A DNA stretch of 64,000 bases from an uncultured Veillonellaceae bacterium (lineage in GTDB: Bacteria; Bacillota; Negativicutes; Veillonellales; Dialisteraceae), in the NCBI GenBank assembly GCA_949286115.1, contig CASEBK010000033.1:30045-94044 (forward strand), written 5' to 3'. The translations under genes and the position numbers were made by a program. Every line of letters starts with the position of its first letter. Position 1 is the first letter of the stretch. This document shows positions 54,019 to 63,462 of this stretch, piece after piece. The notes under the pieces are model-generated. The model ran no database searches. It was given only the letters and a program-made list of their open reading frames with translations, and was not told where the DNA came from.

Positions 54019-55260
54019 ATGATGAAACATCTGAAAGATGACAGCGCCATATACAGCGCCATTCAGGAAGAACTGAATCGTCAGAGAAACAAACTGGAAA
54101 TGATCGCATCGGAAAATATCGTCAGCTATGCGGTCATGGAGGCGCAGGGGAGCGTCCTTACGAACAAATATGCCGAAGGCTATCCGGGCAAGCGTTACTA
54201 CGGCGGCTGCGAATATGTAGACAAGGTAGAGCAGCTGGCCATCGACCGGGCAAAGGAACTGTTTGGTGCTGACCATGTGAACGTGCAGCCTCATTCTGGT
54301 TCGCAGGCCAATTTTGCCGTTTATTACGGCCTCCTGAAGCCGGGGGACACGGTCATGGGGATGAACCTCACCGATGGGGGGCATCTCTCGCATGGAAGTC
54401 CTGTCAACATTTCCGGCAACTATTTCCACGTCGTGCCCTACGGCGTGCGGGAAGATAACGAGCTCCTCGACTATGATGCGATGGAAAAGACCGCGAAGGA
54501 GGTCCAGCCGAAGCTCATCATCGGCGGCACCAGCGCTTATTCCCGCATCATTGATTTCGAGCGGATGGCAGCCATCGCCAAAGAAGTGGGCGCGATCTTC
54601 ATGGTGGATATGGCGCATTTCGCAGGTCTTGTCGCAGGCGGCGAGTATCCGAGCCCGGTGCCCTATGCAGACATCGTGACCACCACGACGCACAAGACGC
54701 TTCGCGGGCCGAGAGGCGGCATCATCATGTGCCGCGAGCCCTATGCGAAAGCCATCGACAAAGCCGTCTTCCCGGGCATGCAGGGCGGGCCGCTCATGCA
54801 TGTCATCGCTGCGAAGGCCGTCGCTTTCGGCGAGGATCTGGAAGATTCCTTCAAGGACTATGCGAAGCAGATCCGCAGAAACGAAAAGGTGCTGTCTGAT
54901 GAACTGCAGAAGAACGGCATCCGCGTCGTTTCCGGCGGGACGGACACGCACGTGCTTCTGGCGGACCTCACGGGCATTGGCATCACCGGCAAGATCGCCC
55001 AGAGCGTCCTGGACGATGTGGGCATCACCTGCAATAAGAACACCATTCCTTTTGAAAAACTCTCGCCCTTCGTGACGAGCGGCATCCGCCTCGGTTCGCC
55101 GGCACTCACTACGAGAGGACTCAAAGAAGAAGACTTCCGCGAGATCGCCGACATCATCTGCTCTGTGCTCAAAGCGCCGGAAGATGAGGCAGTAAAAGAA
55201 AATGCGCGGACCCGCGTAGCGGCGCTCTGCACGAAATATCCGCTTTACGAAGAATATTGA
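54019..55260 (+). CDS. glyA: Serine hydroxymethyltransferase
   Basis: A 413-residue PLP enzyme: [106 protein letters not shown] with the PLP lysine at about residue 226. It transfers the serine hydroxymethyl group to tetrahydrofolate. GGAAGGAG precedes; ATG 54019 or 54022 may be used. Confidence 0.98.
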   Translation: MMKHLKDDSAIYSAIQEELNRQRNKLEMIASENIVSYAVMEAQGSVLTNKYAEGYPGKRYYGGCEYVDKVEQLAIDRAKELFGADHVNVQPHSGSQANFAVYYGLLKPGDTVMGMNLTDGGHLSHGSPVNISGNYFHVVPYGVREDNELLDYDAMEKTAKEVQPKLIIGGTSAYSRIIDFERMAAIAKEVGAIFMVDMAHFAGLVAGGEYPSPVPYADIVTTTTHKTLRGPRGGIIMCREPYAKAIDKAVFPGMQGGPLMHVIAAKAVAFGEDLEDSFKDYAKQIRRNEKVLSDELQKNGIRVVSGGTDTHVLLADLTGIGITGKIAQSVLDDVGITCNKNTIPFEKLSPFVTSGIRLGSPALTTRGLKEEDFREIADIICSVLKAPEDEAVKENARTRVAALCTKYPLYEEY

Positions 55261-55272
55261 GACAGCGTACCA

Positions 55273-55310
55273 CAAAGCTGCCCGGCATATGCCGGGCAGC
55301 TTTTCTTTTG
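55273..55310 (+). terminator. Terminator after glyA
   Basis: AAAGCTGCCCGGC, a tight AT centre, GCCGGGCAGCTTT, followed by TCTTTT: a nearly perfect 15-bp palindromic stem. Confidence 0.94.
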
Positions 55311-55609
55311 TATTATGATTCGTCAGATCAAGTGAGACATCTTTTGATGACAGTTCTCGTAAGATATCCGGTATCTTTTCAGATGAAAATCATGGTACAT
55401 GGCGATCTCCCGTTTACGAAAAGAGTTGGAACATCCTGACCGCAACGGAGACCGGCAGGCCATTTCTATGACGGGTAGAGTTTTACCTGCATTGTACATT
55501 CGCCGGGCTGTTTTTCAGGGCTTGGTTTATCTGTTTAGCGGGTCTCTTTTTTTGTGTTGATAAATAAGTTACAATGAAATTGAAATGGGACTTGAAAAGG
55601 AGGGAGAGC
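55311..55609 (+). other. 299-bp upstream region of cas3
   Basis: No gene is visible. Base composition is more AT-rich than the surrounding core genome. TTGATA (55557-55562) and TACAAT (55570-55575) lie close to cas3 but their spacing is too short for one promoter; TACAAT with a T-rich -35 region at 55547 is the best guess. Confidence 0.4.
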
Positions 55610-57787
55610 ATGGATAAAAAGCTCTATATCGCACATCGCTCTGAGGACGGGGAAAGAGTGCAGACGGTGGAAGAACATTTGGCGCATACGGCGGCGCTGG
55701 CTCGTGATTTTGGCGCGATCATGGGATTGGGCGAGGCCGGAGAACTTGTGGGATATGCGCACGATTCAGGAAAGTTCCAGTCATCATTTCAGAAGTACAT
55801 CCGCGGAGAATACCGGGGGCGGGTAGACCATTCCACGCCGGGGGCCGTGGCATTGTTTCTGGGAAAGTATTCGCCGCAGATGAAATTGGCCGGTGCTTTC
55901 TGCGTGGCCGGGCATCATGCGGGGCTTCCAGACCTGGGAAGCGGTGTTGATACGGAAAAGGATGGCACCCTATGCGGTCGGATCAAAAAGGGTTTGAAGG
56001 ATCGAGAGACCTGTGAGACCTGCGGACGGTTGGCGCATCTCCCGGGGGAAGCGGATTTTCCGGAAGGCCCTATGGATGTGATGGACGAGATGATGACTAC
56101 GCGCATGCTCTTTTCCTGTTTAGTAGATGCCGATTTTCTTGATACGGAAGCTTTCATGTCCGGCGGTGTCGTGGAACGGGGCCGCTTTCATGCCATAGAA
56201 GAGCTCCATGACCGTTTCTTTGAGGCGCTGAATGACAAAGGCTACCTGTCACCGGGCAATGCACTTAATGAGAAACGCTGTGAGATATTACAGCGCTGCA
56301 TCGAGATGGGGGAGAGCACGCCGGGGGTTTATTCTCTGACAGTGCCCACCGGAGGCGGGAAAACGGTCTCGTCGCTTGCGTTTGCGCTGCGCCATGCCCG
56401 GATCCACCACAAGCGTCGGATCATTTATGTCATCCCGTATTTGTCTATCATCGAGCAGACGGCGGATGTATTTCGGTCGTTTCTCGGTGAGGAGGATATT
56501 CTGGAATGTCACAGCAGTGTCGAATATGATGATGAAGACGAAACAGCGGAAAAGAAAAAGCTGGCTTCAGAAAACTGGGATGCGCCGATCATCATCACGA
56601 CGAGCGAGCAGTTTTGGGAATCGCTGTACGCGAACCGCACGTCGAAGTGCCGGAAGCTGCATAACATTGCTGAGAGCGTGATCATCTTTGACGAAGCGCA
56701 GATGCTGCCGCGAAATTTCCTAAAGCCCTGCCTGAAAGCGCTGGAGGAATTGACGGTGCGCTTTGGCTGCACCGGCGTTCTGTGCAGCGCGACGCAGCCG
56801 GAGCTGGCAAAATATATGAAAAGACCGCCTACGGAGATCATGACCGGGATCCCAGAACTGTACGACTTTTTCCGACGCGTGCGCTTTGAGAATGACGGAC
56901 GTCTTACCTATGATGACGTGGCGGAGGCCATGCGCGGGCATACGCAGGCCCTCTGCATTGCGCTGACGAAATCAGAGGCGCGGGAGATCGCAGACAGACT
57001 GGATGACAGGGATACCTTTTACCTTTCTACGAATCTCTGCCCGGCGCACCGGAAGCAGGTCATCCAAGAGATGAAAATGCGCCTCAAAGAAGAAAGGCCC
57101 TGTCGTGTCGTATCTACCAGTGTGATCTCTGTGGGGGTAGATATCGATTTTCCCGTGGTCTATCTGGAAAAGACCGGTCTGGACAGTCTGATCCAGGGAG
57201 CCGGTCGGTGTAACCGTGAAGGGAGGAGGCCGCTGGCGAAGAGCGTCGCACACCTGTTTGAAACGGAAAAAAGTGCGGGACTTACGTTCATGCAGATGGA
57301 AAGAGAACTGATGAAAAAGACGGAAAACAAGATTGCTGATATCTCTTCTCCAGAAGCGATACGCTATTATTTCAAGCAGCTCTATGAAGCGGAGGATTTT
57401 GGTGAGCACAGCAGTTTGGATGATAAAGAGATCGAGAAGCTGGCAGAAAAGCGTGCCTATCGGGAGATCGGGCAGGTGTTCCATCTAATCGATACACACA
57501 CAAAGTCAGTGCTCATTCCCTATGATGAGGAGGCGCGCAGGATCATTGAAAGTCTTCGCTTGGGAATCCGTACACGGGATCTGCTTCGCCGGGCGGCGCA
57601 GTATATCGTGAACGTGAACTATTCTTCGAAATATGAGTCGCCTTTTTCTCGACTGATCGCCAACGGGCAGGCGGAGATGCTGCCCAATGATACGGAATTG
57701 GCCGTGCTCATAGATGAGACGCTGTACGACCGAGAAAAACTGGGCATGCTCACCGCACAGAGCGAGGGCATGGGCATTGAATGGTAA
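55610..57787 (+). CDS. cas3: CRISPR-associated helicase/nuclease Cas3 (type I-C)
   Basis: A 725-residue protein with ATG 55610 behind AAGGAGGGAGAGC. The N-terminal HD nuclease domain has HLAHTAALA, YAHDSGKFQ (HD at 51-52) and AGHHAGLPD; the SF2 helicase has Walker A VPTGGGKTVSS (about residue 247), FDEAQMLP (DEAH-like box, about 361), GVLCSATQPE and the C-terminal VSTSVISVGVDIDFPVVYLEKTGLDSLIQGAGRCNREG. It is recruited by Cascade to unwind and degrade target DNA. HD and helicase fused in one chain is usual for I-C. All key motifs are intact. Confidence 0.96.
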   Translation: MDKKLYIAHRSEDGERVQTVEEHLAHTAALARDFGAIMGLGEAGELVGYAHDSGKFQSSFQKYIRGEYRGRVDHSTPGAVALFLGKYSPQMKLAGAFCVAGHHAGLPDLGSGVDTEKDGTLCGRIKKGLKDRETCETCGRLAHLPGEADFPEGPMDVMDEMMTTRMLFSCLVDADFLDTEAFMSGGVVERGRFHAIEELHDRFFEALNDKGYLSPGNALNEKRCEILQRCIEMGESTPGVYSLTVPTGGGKTVSSLAFALRHARIHHKRRIIYVIPYLSIIEQTADVFRSFLGEEDILECHSSVEYDDEDETAEKKKLASENWDAPIIITTSEQFWESLYANRTSKCRKLHNIAESVIIFDEAQMLPRNFLKPCLKALEELTVRFGCTGVLCSATQPELAKYMKRPPTEIMTGIPELYDFFRRVRFENDGRLTYDDVAEAMRGHTQALCIALTKSEAREIADRLDDRDTFYLSTNLCPAHRKQVIQEMKMRLKEERPCRVVSTSVISVGVDIDFPVVYLEKTGLDSLIQGAGRCNREGRRPLAKSVAHLFETEKSAGLTFMQMERELMKKTENKIADISSPEAIRYYFKQLYEAEDFGEHSSLDDKEIEKLAEKRAYREIGQVFHLIDTHTKSVLIPYDEEARRIIESLRLGIRTRDLLRRAAQYIVNVNYSSKYESPFSRLIANGQAEMLPNDTELAVLIDETLYDREKLGMLTAQSEGMGIEW

Positions 57788-57800
57788 AATACATACAGAA

Positions 57801-57830
57801 AAAGGAGCAGCACGATCCTGCTCCTCTTTC
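57801..57830 (+). terminator. Terminator after cas3
   Basis: GGAGCAG (57804-57810), loop CACGATC, CTGCTCC (57818-57824), then TCTTTC. It separates cas3 from the Cascade genes. Confidence 0.75.
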
Positions 57831-57959
57831 TGCACTACTGATAATGCCCCATAAAACGAAAATATTTCGATCCACATCCGCTGGATGACGCCTGTATCTT
57901 AGCAAAATTTTCGCTGGGTGGCAATTTTCTTGTTGCAAAAACAAAATTAGGTGTTATCA

Positions 57960-57986
57960 TTGATGTAGATGGAGTTAATATATAAT
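57960..57986 (+). promoter_or_regulatory. Possible promoter of cas5c-cas2
   Basis: TTGATG (57960-57965) and TATAAT (57981-57986) with a short 15-bp spacer; TTGCAA (57933-57938) with TATCAT (57955-57960) is an alternative at 16 bp. The region is AT-rich, unlike the flanking genes. Confidence 0.4.
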
Positions 57987-58022
57987 TCCCATAAACTAAA
58001 ATGAAAATAGAAAGGAGAGAAC

Positions 58023-58676
58023 ATGCGCTACGGTATACGAATCGAATGCTGGGGAAACTATGGATGCTTTACGAGACCAGAAATGAAGGTCGAGCGTGTG
58101 TCTTACGACTGCATGACTCCGTCAGCTGCACGCGGGCTTGTAGAGGCGATTTATTGGCATCCAGGCCTCCGCTATGTCATCGATGAGATCGCCGTGTTGG
58201 CGCCGATCCGCTTCACGAATATCCGCCGCAACGAAGTGAAATCGAAGCTGTCCGCTTCCACAGCGATAAGCGCAGCCAAAAGCGGAAAAGAGACCTACCT
58301 TTTGACAAAGACGGATATCCAACAGCGGGCAGCAGAAGTGCTGAAAGATGTACGGTACTGCATCACGCTTCATTTTGAGATGACGGACAAGGCCAATGCT
58401 ACAGACAATCCTGGGAAATTCAAGGATATCCTCCGCCGGCGTGCAAAGAAAGGGCAGTGTTACCATCAGCCGTATCTGGGATGCCGGGAATTCCCTGCCG
58501 GATTCCGGCTTGTCGAGGACGATGAGACCATCATTCCCTATCCGATCGATCGGGACCTGGGATACATGCTCTATGATATGGATTACAGCGATCCGTCCCA
58601 TATCCGTCCACAGTTTTTCCGTGCGAAGTTAGTCAATGGAGTGCTGGATCTCCGGAATTGTGAGGTGCACGAATGA
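58023..58676 (+). CDS. cas5c: Cas5c (Cas5d), type I-C crRNA-processing subunit
   Basis: A 217-residue RAMP protein: RIECWGNYGCFTRPEMKVERVSYDCMTPSAARGLVEAIYWHPGLRYVIDEIAVLAPIRFTNIRRNEVKSKL is the Cas5d signature. In I-C systems, which lack Cas6, Cas5c cuts the repeat and stays on the crRNA 5' handle. Tyr44 and His117 fall where the catalytic Tyr and His of a studied Cas5c are reported (from memory); the residue before His117 is Leu, not Lys. GAAAGGAGAG precedes the start. It overlaps cas8c by ATGA. Confidence 0.95.
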   Translation: MRYGIRIECWGNYGCFTRPEMKVERVSYDCMTPSAARGLVEAIYWHPGLRYVIDEIAVLAPIRFTNIRRNEVKSKLSASTAISAAKSGKETYLLTKTDIQQRAAEVLKDVRYCITLHFEMTDKANATDNPGKFKDILRRRAKKGQCYHQPYLGCREFPAGFRLVEDDETIIPYPIDRDLGYMLYDMDYSDPSHIRPQFFRAKLVNGVLDLRNCEVHE

Positions 58677-60472
58677 TTCTGCAGTCGTTGACAGAATTAT
58701 ATGGAGCGCTGTGCCAGAAAGGAAAAGCGGCGGAAGAAGGCTGGAGCACGGCCAAGGTGACCCACCGGCTGGAGCTTGATGCGGAGGGGCGTCTAGAACG
58801 GATACTTTCCATCCGCGAACGGGTACAGCGCGGGAAAAAAGAGGTAGAGGTGCCGCGAAGCGTACTGGTGCCGGAACAGGTCAAACGGTCATCTGGTATC
58901 AAAGCCAATTTTCTCTGTGATGGGATCATATATTTTCTCGGCTTGGATCGGGAAAAACCGAAACGGGCAAAGGATTGCTTTGAAGCCGCCCGCTCTCTGC
59001 ATCATGCAGTGCTCGATGGATGTGGATCACCGGCGGCCCATGCGATCCTCCGATTCTTTGATACATGGGATCCGGACCATGCACTGGAGCAGCCCGCCGT
59101 ACAGGCGGTTCTGGAGGATCTTTGGAGCGCAGGAAATTGCCTGTTCTTTGTAGAAGACGAAGATGTGCTCAAAGATGCACAGATCAGAGAGGCCTGGGAG
59201 ACTTATCGAGAGAATGATGGCGGAGACGGCGCGCAGTTTGGCACCTGCCTGGTGACAGGGAAAGAGCATCAGAAGATCGCCCGGCTTCACCCCGTGATCA
59301 AAGGAGTGCGGGGGGCACAGTCTTCCGGCGCCACGCTGGTGGGATTCAATGGCGATTCCTTCTGCTCCTACGGCCACGACGGCGAGCAGGGACAGAATGC
59401 CCCGGTCAGCGAGAAGGCGACCTTTGCCTATACGACAGCGCTGAATGCGCTTCTGGCAGACCGGGATCACGTCAAAGCTTTTGGCGACACGACGGTCGTT
59501 TACTGGGCAAAGCAGGCAGAGAAAGCGCCGCAGGATGTTTTCGGCGCGCTCATCAGCGGAGAGACGGCGACGGTCGGAGACCGGGAACTGGATAAGATCA
59601 TGAAAGACCTGAAAGAAGGAAAAGCATCGGATCTGAACGGCGTTGCCATCGATCCAGAAGAACCATTTTACATTCTGGGACTAGCGCCGAATGCGGCGCG
59701 GGTCGCGGTCCGTTTCTTTTTAACGAATACTTTCGGACGCTCTGTTCAAAATATCGCCGCACATCAGGAACGGATGGAACTGGAGGGACCTGCCTGGGAG
59801 TCCGGCATGATCCCCCTGTGGAGAACGCTGGCAGCTACGGCCAATCCGAAGTCAAAGGACGCGTCCGCATCGCCCCTTCTGGCAGGCAGTCTGCTACGCA
59901 CAGTCTTTGCTGATCTGCCCTATCCGGAAGCCGTTTTCCAGAACATCATGCTCCGCATTTTTTCTGATCAAGATTCCGATGGAACAGGACAGGGCAAAAA
60001 GATCGAGAAGATCAGTCATACAAAAGCCGCTTTCATCAAGGCGTATCTTTTGAAAAATAAGTCACAGAGATGGGGAAAGGAGATCACTATGGCAGTCAAT
60101 GAAAATTGTACGGAAATTTCTTATGTGCTGGGACGGCTTTTTGCCGTGCTGGAAAACATCCAGCAGCAGGCGAATCCAAAGATCAATACGACGATCAAAG
60201 ACCGGTATTTCAACTCGGCCTGTGCGACGCCTGCATCGGTCTTTCCTACGCTGCTCAAACTGGCCAATGCCCATTTGGACAAGCTGAAAGATGATCAGAA
60301 GATCAGCATCTATTTTAAGAAGAAGTTGGGCGGTCTTATGGAAAAGATCACCATGCCTGATGAGGGCACGCCGCTGCCGAAGCGGCTGTCTTTGGAAGAA
60401 CAGGGGGCGTTCGTGCTCGGTTATTATCAGGAAACGCAGGCACGCTATGCGGGAAAGAAGGAGGAAAACTGA
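58673..60472 (+). CDS. cas8c: Cas8c (Csd1), large subunit of type I-C Cascade
   Basis: A 599-residue protein. Typical Csd1 blocks are VPEQVKRSSGIKANFLCDGIIYFLGLD near residues 65-91, CLVTGKEHQKIARLHPVIKGVRGAQSSGATLVGFNGDSFCSYGHDGEQGQNAPVSEKATFAYTTALNALL near 190-255, DTTVVYWAKQ, and YILGLAPNAARVAVRFF. It recognises the PAM and contacts the target. The last 127 residues can also be made separately as Cas11c from an internal start (see 60089-60472). Confidence 0.95.
   Translation: MILQSLTELYGALCQKGKAAEEGWSTAKVTHRLELDAEGRLERILSIRERVQRGKKEVEVPRSVLVPEQVKRSSGIKANFLCDGIIYFLGLDREKPKRAKDCFEAARSLHHAVLDGCGSPAAHAILRFFDTWDPDHALEQPAVQAVLEDLWSAGNCLFFVEDEDVLKDAQIREAWETYRENDGGDGAQFGTCLVTGKEHQKIARLHPVIKGVRGAQSSGATLVGFNGDSFCSYGHDGEQGQNAPVSEKATFAYTTALNALLADRDHVKAFGDTTVVYWAKQAEKAPQDVFGALISGETATVGDRELDKIMKDLKEGKASDLNGVAIDPEEPFYILGLAPNAARVAVRFFLTNTFGRSVQNIAAHQERMELEGPAWESGMIPLWRTLAATANPKSKDASASPLLAGSLLRTVFADLPYPEAVFQNIMLRIFSDQDSDGTGQGKKIEKISHTKAAFIKAYLLKNKSQRWGKEITMAVNENCTEISYVLGRLFAVLENIQQQANPKINTTIKDRYFNSACATPASVFPTLLKLANAHLDKLKDDQKISIYFKKKLGGLMEKITMPDEGTPLPKRLSLEEQGAFVLGYYQETQARYAGKKEEN
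60089..60472 (+). CDS. cas11c: Cas11c, small Cascade subunit from an internal start in cas8c
   Basis: Within cas8c and in the same frame, AAAGGAG (60076-60082) sits 6 bp ahead of ATG 60089. Translation from there gives 127 residues, MAVNENCTEISYVLGRLFAVLENIQQQ to the shared stop. Size, position and helical composition match the internally initiated Cas11 small subunit shown in other I-C systems. The Shine-Dalgarno is far stronger than expected by chance inside a coding region. That it is used here is inference. Confidence 0.8.
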   Translation: MAVNENCTEISYVLGRLFAVLENIQQQANPKINTTIKDRYFNSACATPASVFPTLLKLANAHLDKLKDDQKISIYFKKKLGGLMEKITMPDEGTPLPKRLSLEEQGAFVLGYYQETQARYAGKKEEN

Positions 60473-60473
60473 A

Positions 60474-61358
60474 ATGGCAGAAGTGATTCACAATCGGTAT
60501 GATTTCATTGTTCTTTTCGATGTGGAAAACGGCAATCCGAACGGAGACCCGGACGCAGGCAATATGCCCCGTGTCGATCCGGAGACGGGCTTGGGGCTCG
60601 TGACGGACGTCTGCCTGAAGCGCAAGATCCGCAACTATGTGGAAGCAGAAAAAGAAGGCGCCGAAGGCTATCGGATCTATATCAAGGAAAATGTGCCGCT
60701 GGAGCAGAGCGATAAAGAAGCGCTGGATTACATCGGGGCCGATGATATCAAAACGATCAAGAAGAAAGACCCTGATGCGGACCGGAAGATCCGGGATTTC
60801 ATGTGCTCCAATTTCTATGATATCCGTACGTTTGGCGCTGTCATGACGACCTTCGTGAAAGGGGCGCTGAACTGCGGTCAGGTGAGAGGCCCGGTGCAGC
60901 TCGGCTTTGCCCGCAGCATCGATCCCGTCGCACCGCAGGAGATCACTATCACACGTGTGGCGATCACGACGGAAAAGGACGCACAGAACAAGAGTACAGA
61001 AATGGGCAGAAAATATATCGTGCCATATGCACTGTATCGCGCAGAGGGCTATGTATCGGCGAATCTTGCCCGAAAAGTCACAGGCTTCTCCGAAGACGAT
61101 CTGGCGCTTCTCTGGCGGGCGATCATAAACATGTTTGAGAACGATCATTCGGCGGCCCGGGGCAACATGGCCGTGCGGGAGCTGATCGTATTCAAGCACG
61201 ACAGCGAACTGGGAAATGCACCGGCGTACAAGCTCTTCGAACGGGTGCACGTGACCAGAAAAGACGCGGATAAAACGCCGCGCAGCTACAGCGATTATGA
61301 AGTGACCATAGACACGGAAGATCTGCCGACAGGCGTGACCTGTGAAAGAAAGGTATGA
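60474..61358 (+). CDS. cas7c: Cas7c (Csd2), crRNA-backbone subunit
   Basis: A 294-residue protein: NRYDFIVLFDVENGNPNGDPDAGNMPRVDPETGLGLVTDVCLKRKIRNYVE is the Csd2/Cas7 signature, with the FGAVMTTFVKGALNCGQVRGPVQLGFARSIDPV block following near residues 121-153. Several copies line the crRNA in Cascade. AAGGAGG precedes ATG 60474, one base after the cas8c stop; the frame open further upstream is an out-of-frame shadow of cas8c. Confidence 0.96.
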   Translation: MAEVIHNRYDFIVLFDVENGNPNGDPDAGNMPRVDPETGLGLVTDVCLKRKIRNYVEAEKEGAEGYRIYIKENVPLEQSDKEALDYIGADDIKTIKKKDPDADRKIRDFMCSNFYDIRTFGAVMTTFVKGALNCGQVRGPVQLGFARSIDPVAPQEITITRVAITTEKDAQNKSTEMGRKYIVPYALYRAEGYVSANLARKVTGFSEDDLALLWRAIINMFENDHSAARGNMAVRELIVFKHDSELGNAPAYKLFERVHVTRKDADKTPRSYSDYEVTIDTEDLPTGVTCERKV

Positions 61359-62017
61359 GCTACGAAGAGGATGAGTACCTCATGATCTCCGGCATCCAGC
61401 ATTTCGTCTTTTGCCGGAGACAGTGGGCGCTCATCCATATCGAGCAGCAGTGGGCGGAGAATCGGCTCACCGCGGAGGGACAGCTCATTCACGGAAATGC
61501 GCACAAAGACTCCTTCATTGAAAAGCGGCCGGGCATTCTCGTGACGCGGGGGCTTCGTGTCGCTTCCCGGGAATTGGGAATGACAGGGCAGTGCGATGTG
61601 GTGGAATTTCGTCAGTCGGAAGACGGCGCGGTCCTGCATGGCCATCGCGGGCACTGGGACGTGCGTCCTGTGGAATACAAGCGGGGCAGAGACAAGGACG
61701 ACCATTCGGATATGCTCCAGCTCTGTCTGGAGGCCATGTGTCTGGAAGAGATGCTGGGATGCCGGATACCATCCGGCGATCTCTTCTACCACGAGATACG
61801 GCGGAGACGGTCTGTCGAGTTCTCCGAAGCGCTGCGGGAGGAAGTTCAAAAGACGACAGAGGAGATGCACGCCTGCTTTCGCCGGGGAAGCACGCCGAAA
61901 GTGAAGCCATCGAAAAAATGTCAGTCCTGCTCGCTCAGGGAGATCTGTTTGCCGAAACTATGCAGAGATCCATCCGCGGCGGCATATCTGAAAGAGAAAC
62001 TGGGGGAGGTGTCATGA
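61355..62017 (+). CDS. cas4: Cas4 adaptation nuclease
   Basis: A 220-residue PD-(D/E)XK protein with an iron-sulfur cluster: cysteines at residue 20 (QHFVFCRRQWALIH) and 189, 192 and 198 (CQSCSLREIC). The nuclease core is GQCDVVEF and VEYKRGRDKDDHSDMLQLCLEAMCLEEML (D, E, K and Q in place). It selects and trims PAM-bearing prespacers with Cas1-Cas2. It overlaps cas7c and cas1 by ATGA. Confidence 0.96.
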   Translation: MSYEEDEYLMISGIQHFVFCRRQWALIHIEQQWAENRLTAEGQLIHGNAHKDSFIEKRPGILVTRGLRVASRELGMTGQCDVVEFRQSEDGAVLHGHRGHWDVRPVEYKRGRDKDDHSDMLQLCLEAMCLEEMLGCRIPSGDLFYHEIRRRRSVEFSEALREEVQKTTEEMHACFRRGSTPKVKPSKKCQSCSLREICLPKLCRDPSAAAYLKEKLGEVS

Positions 62018-63045
62018 GGAAACTGCTGAATACGCTCTTTGTGACATCTGAGGATATCTATCTTTCCCTGGAGAACGAAAATGTAGCGGCCTGGAAAGAG
62101 GGCAAGATCCTCCGGCGGATGCCGCTGCTGAATCTGGAAAATATTCTGTATTTCGGCTACAGAGGAGCCAGCCCGGCGCTGCTGGGTGCCTGCGTGCGGC
62201 GGAACATCGGATTTTGTTTCCTGGACCAGAACGGCCGCTTCCTGGCGCGGACGGGTGGGATCATTCGCGGCAATATCCTCCTCCACAAAGAGCAGTATCG
62301 CACATCGGAAGATGAAGCGAAAAGCTGCGCCGTGGCGGCGCCCATGATCGCAGCCAAGATCTACAATGCGAGAGCGGTCCTCATGCGGGGCGCACGGGAC
62401 CATCCTCTTTCCGTCGACACAGAGCTTTTCAAAGCATATGCGGCGGATCTGCTGGATGCCGCGAGGGAAGCGGCCAGAACCACATCGCTGGATGAGCTCC
62501 GCGGGATCGAAGGCAATGCGGCCCAGATGTATTTCTCACTCTTCGGGCAGCTGATCCTGACAGATCAAAAACATTTTTCCTTTGCAGGGCGTTCCAGAAG
62601 ACCGCCGCTTGATCGAGTGAATGCGCTGCTCTCCTTCGCGTATACCCTTCTGGCCCATGACTGTGCCTCCGCACTGGAGGCAGTCGGTCTAGATTCCTAT
62701 GCCGGATTCCTTCATCGGGACCGGCCGGGGCGCGCTTCATTGGCGCTTGATCTGATGGAAGAACTGCGCAGCATCTATGCCGACCGATTTGCGCTGACGC
62801 TCATCAACAACCGGATCATCCAGGCAGGCGATTTCAGGCAGATGGAAGACGGCGCGGTCTGGCTCAATGACAAAGGCCGGCGAACGTTTTTGTCCCATTG
62901 GCAGGAACGGAAGAGAGAAACGATCACGCATCCGTTTCTAAAAGAGAAGATCCTCTGGGGCCTCATCCCCTATGTGCAGGCGCTTCTGCTCGCCAGATAC
63001 CTGAGAGGGGACCTGGATGGCTATCCGCCTTTCCTATGGAAGTGA
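62014..63045 (+). CDS. cas1: Cas1 integrase (type I-C)
   Basis: A 343-residue protein with ATG 62014 overlapping the cas4 stop. MRKLLNTLFVTSEDIYLSLENENVAAWKEG starts the beta-rich domain; GIEGNAAQMYFSLFG holds the metal-binding Glu (about residue 166), and HRDRPGRASLALDLMEELRSIYADRF the His and Asp (about 234 and 248). It inserts new spacers at the leader end of the array with Cas2. All catalytic residues appear intact. Confidence 0.96.
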   Translation: MRKLLNTLFVTSEDIYLSLENENVAAWKEGKILRRMPLLNLENILYFGYRGASPALLGACVRRNIGFCFLDQNGRFLARTGGIIRGNILLHKEQYRTSEDEAKSCAVAAPMIAAKIYNARAVLMRGARDHPLSVDTELFKAYAADLLDAAREAARTTSLDELRGIEGNAAQMYFSLFGQLILTDQKHFSFAGRSRRPPLDRVNALLSFAYTLLAHDCASALEAVGLDSYAGFLHRDRPGRASLALDLMEELRSIYADRFALTLINNRIIQAGDFRQMEDGAVWLNDKGRRTFLSHWQERKRETITHPFLKEKILWGLIPYVQALLLARYLRGDLDGYPPFLWK

Positions 63046-63046
63046 T

Positions 63047-63340
63047 ATGATGATGATATTAGTGACATATGACGTCAATACTACGAGCGCGGCTGGCCGA
63101 AGACGTCTCCGTCAGGTCGCCCGCTGCTGCATGGCTCACGGACAGCGCGTGCAGAATTCCGTCTTTGAATGTTCTCTGGATGAAGCACAGTTCGTGGAGC
63201 TGAGAGGAAGATTGACCGAGATCATCGACCGTTCGGCCGACAGCCTGCGCTTCTATAACCTGGGAAACCGCTATCAGAGCAAAGTCATCCACGTGGGCAG
63301 CAAAGCGGTTAGCGATCTCAACGACACCATGATCTTGTAG
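63047..63340 (+). CDS. cas2: Cas2 (type I-C)
   Basis: A 97-residue ferredoxin-fold protein: MMMILVTYDVNTTSAAGRRRLRQVARCCMAHGQRVQNSVFECSLDEAQFVELRGRLTEIIDRSADSLRFYNLG. Asp9 is the conserved residue. It bridges Cas1 dimers in spacer integration. Several in-frame ATGs (63047, 63050, 63053) follow GGAAGTG; the first is used here. Last cas gene, 122 bp before the first repeat. Confidence 0.95.
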   Translation: MMMILVTYDVNTTSAAGRRRLRQVARCCMAHGQRVQNSVFECSLDEAQFVELRGRLTEIIDRSADSLRFYNLGNRYQSKVIHVGSKAVSDLNDTMIL

Positions 63341-63462
63341 CGCGAAGCAGAAGCTCACAGGAGAGAAATCGGGGATTTTTCCCGATGATTTGGCAGGCTT
63401 TTCTGACCTTCGCGGAAATGAACCTGCCGCACACGGTAAAATCGAAAGATTTTCACCATACT
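63341..63462 (+). promoter_or_regulatory. CRISPR leader of the live array
   Basis: This non-coding stretch between cas2 and repeat 1 has a hairpin ATCGGG (63369-63374) with CCCGAT (63381-63386), which may end the cas transcript, and the blocks CTTCGCG (63408) and CCTGCC (63423). The last two recur at equal distance in front of the decayed array at 30150. The final 30 bp are A/T-rich, as expected for a leader that drives pre-crRNA transcription and guides Cas1-Cas2. Confidence 0.75.
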
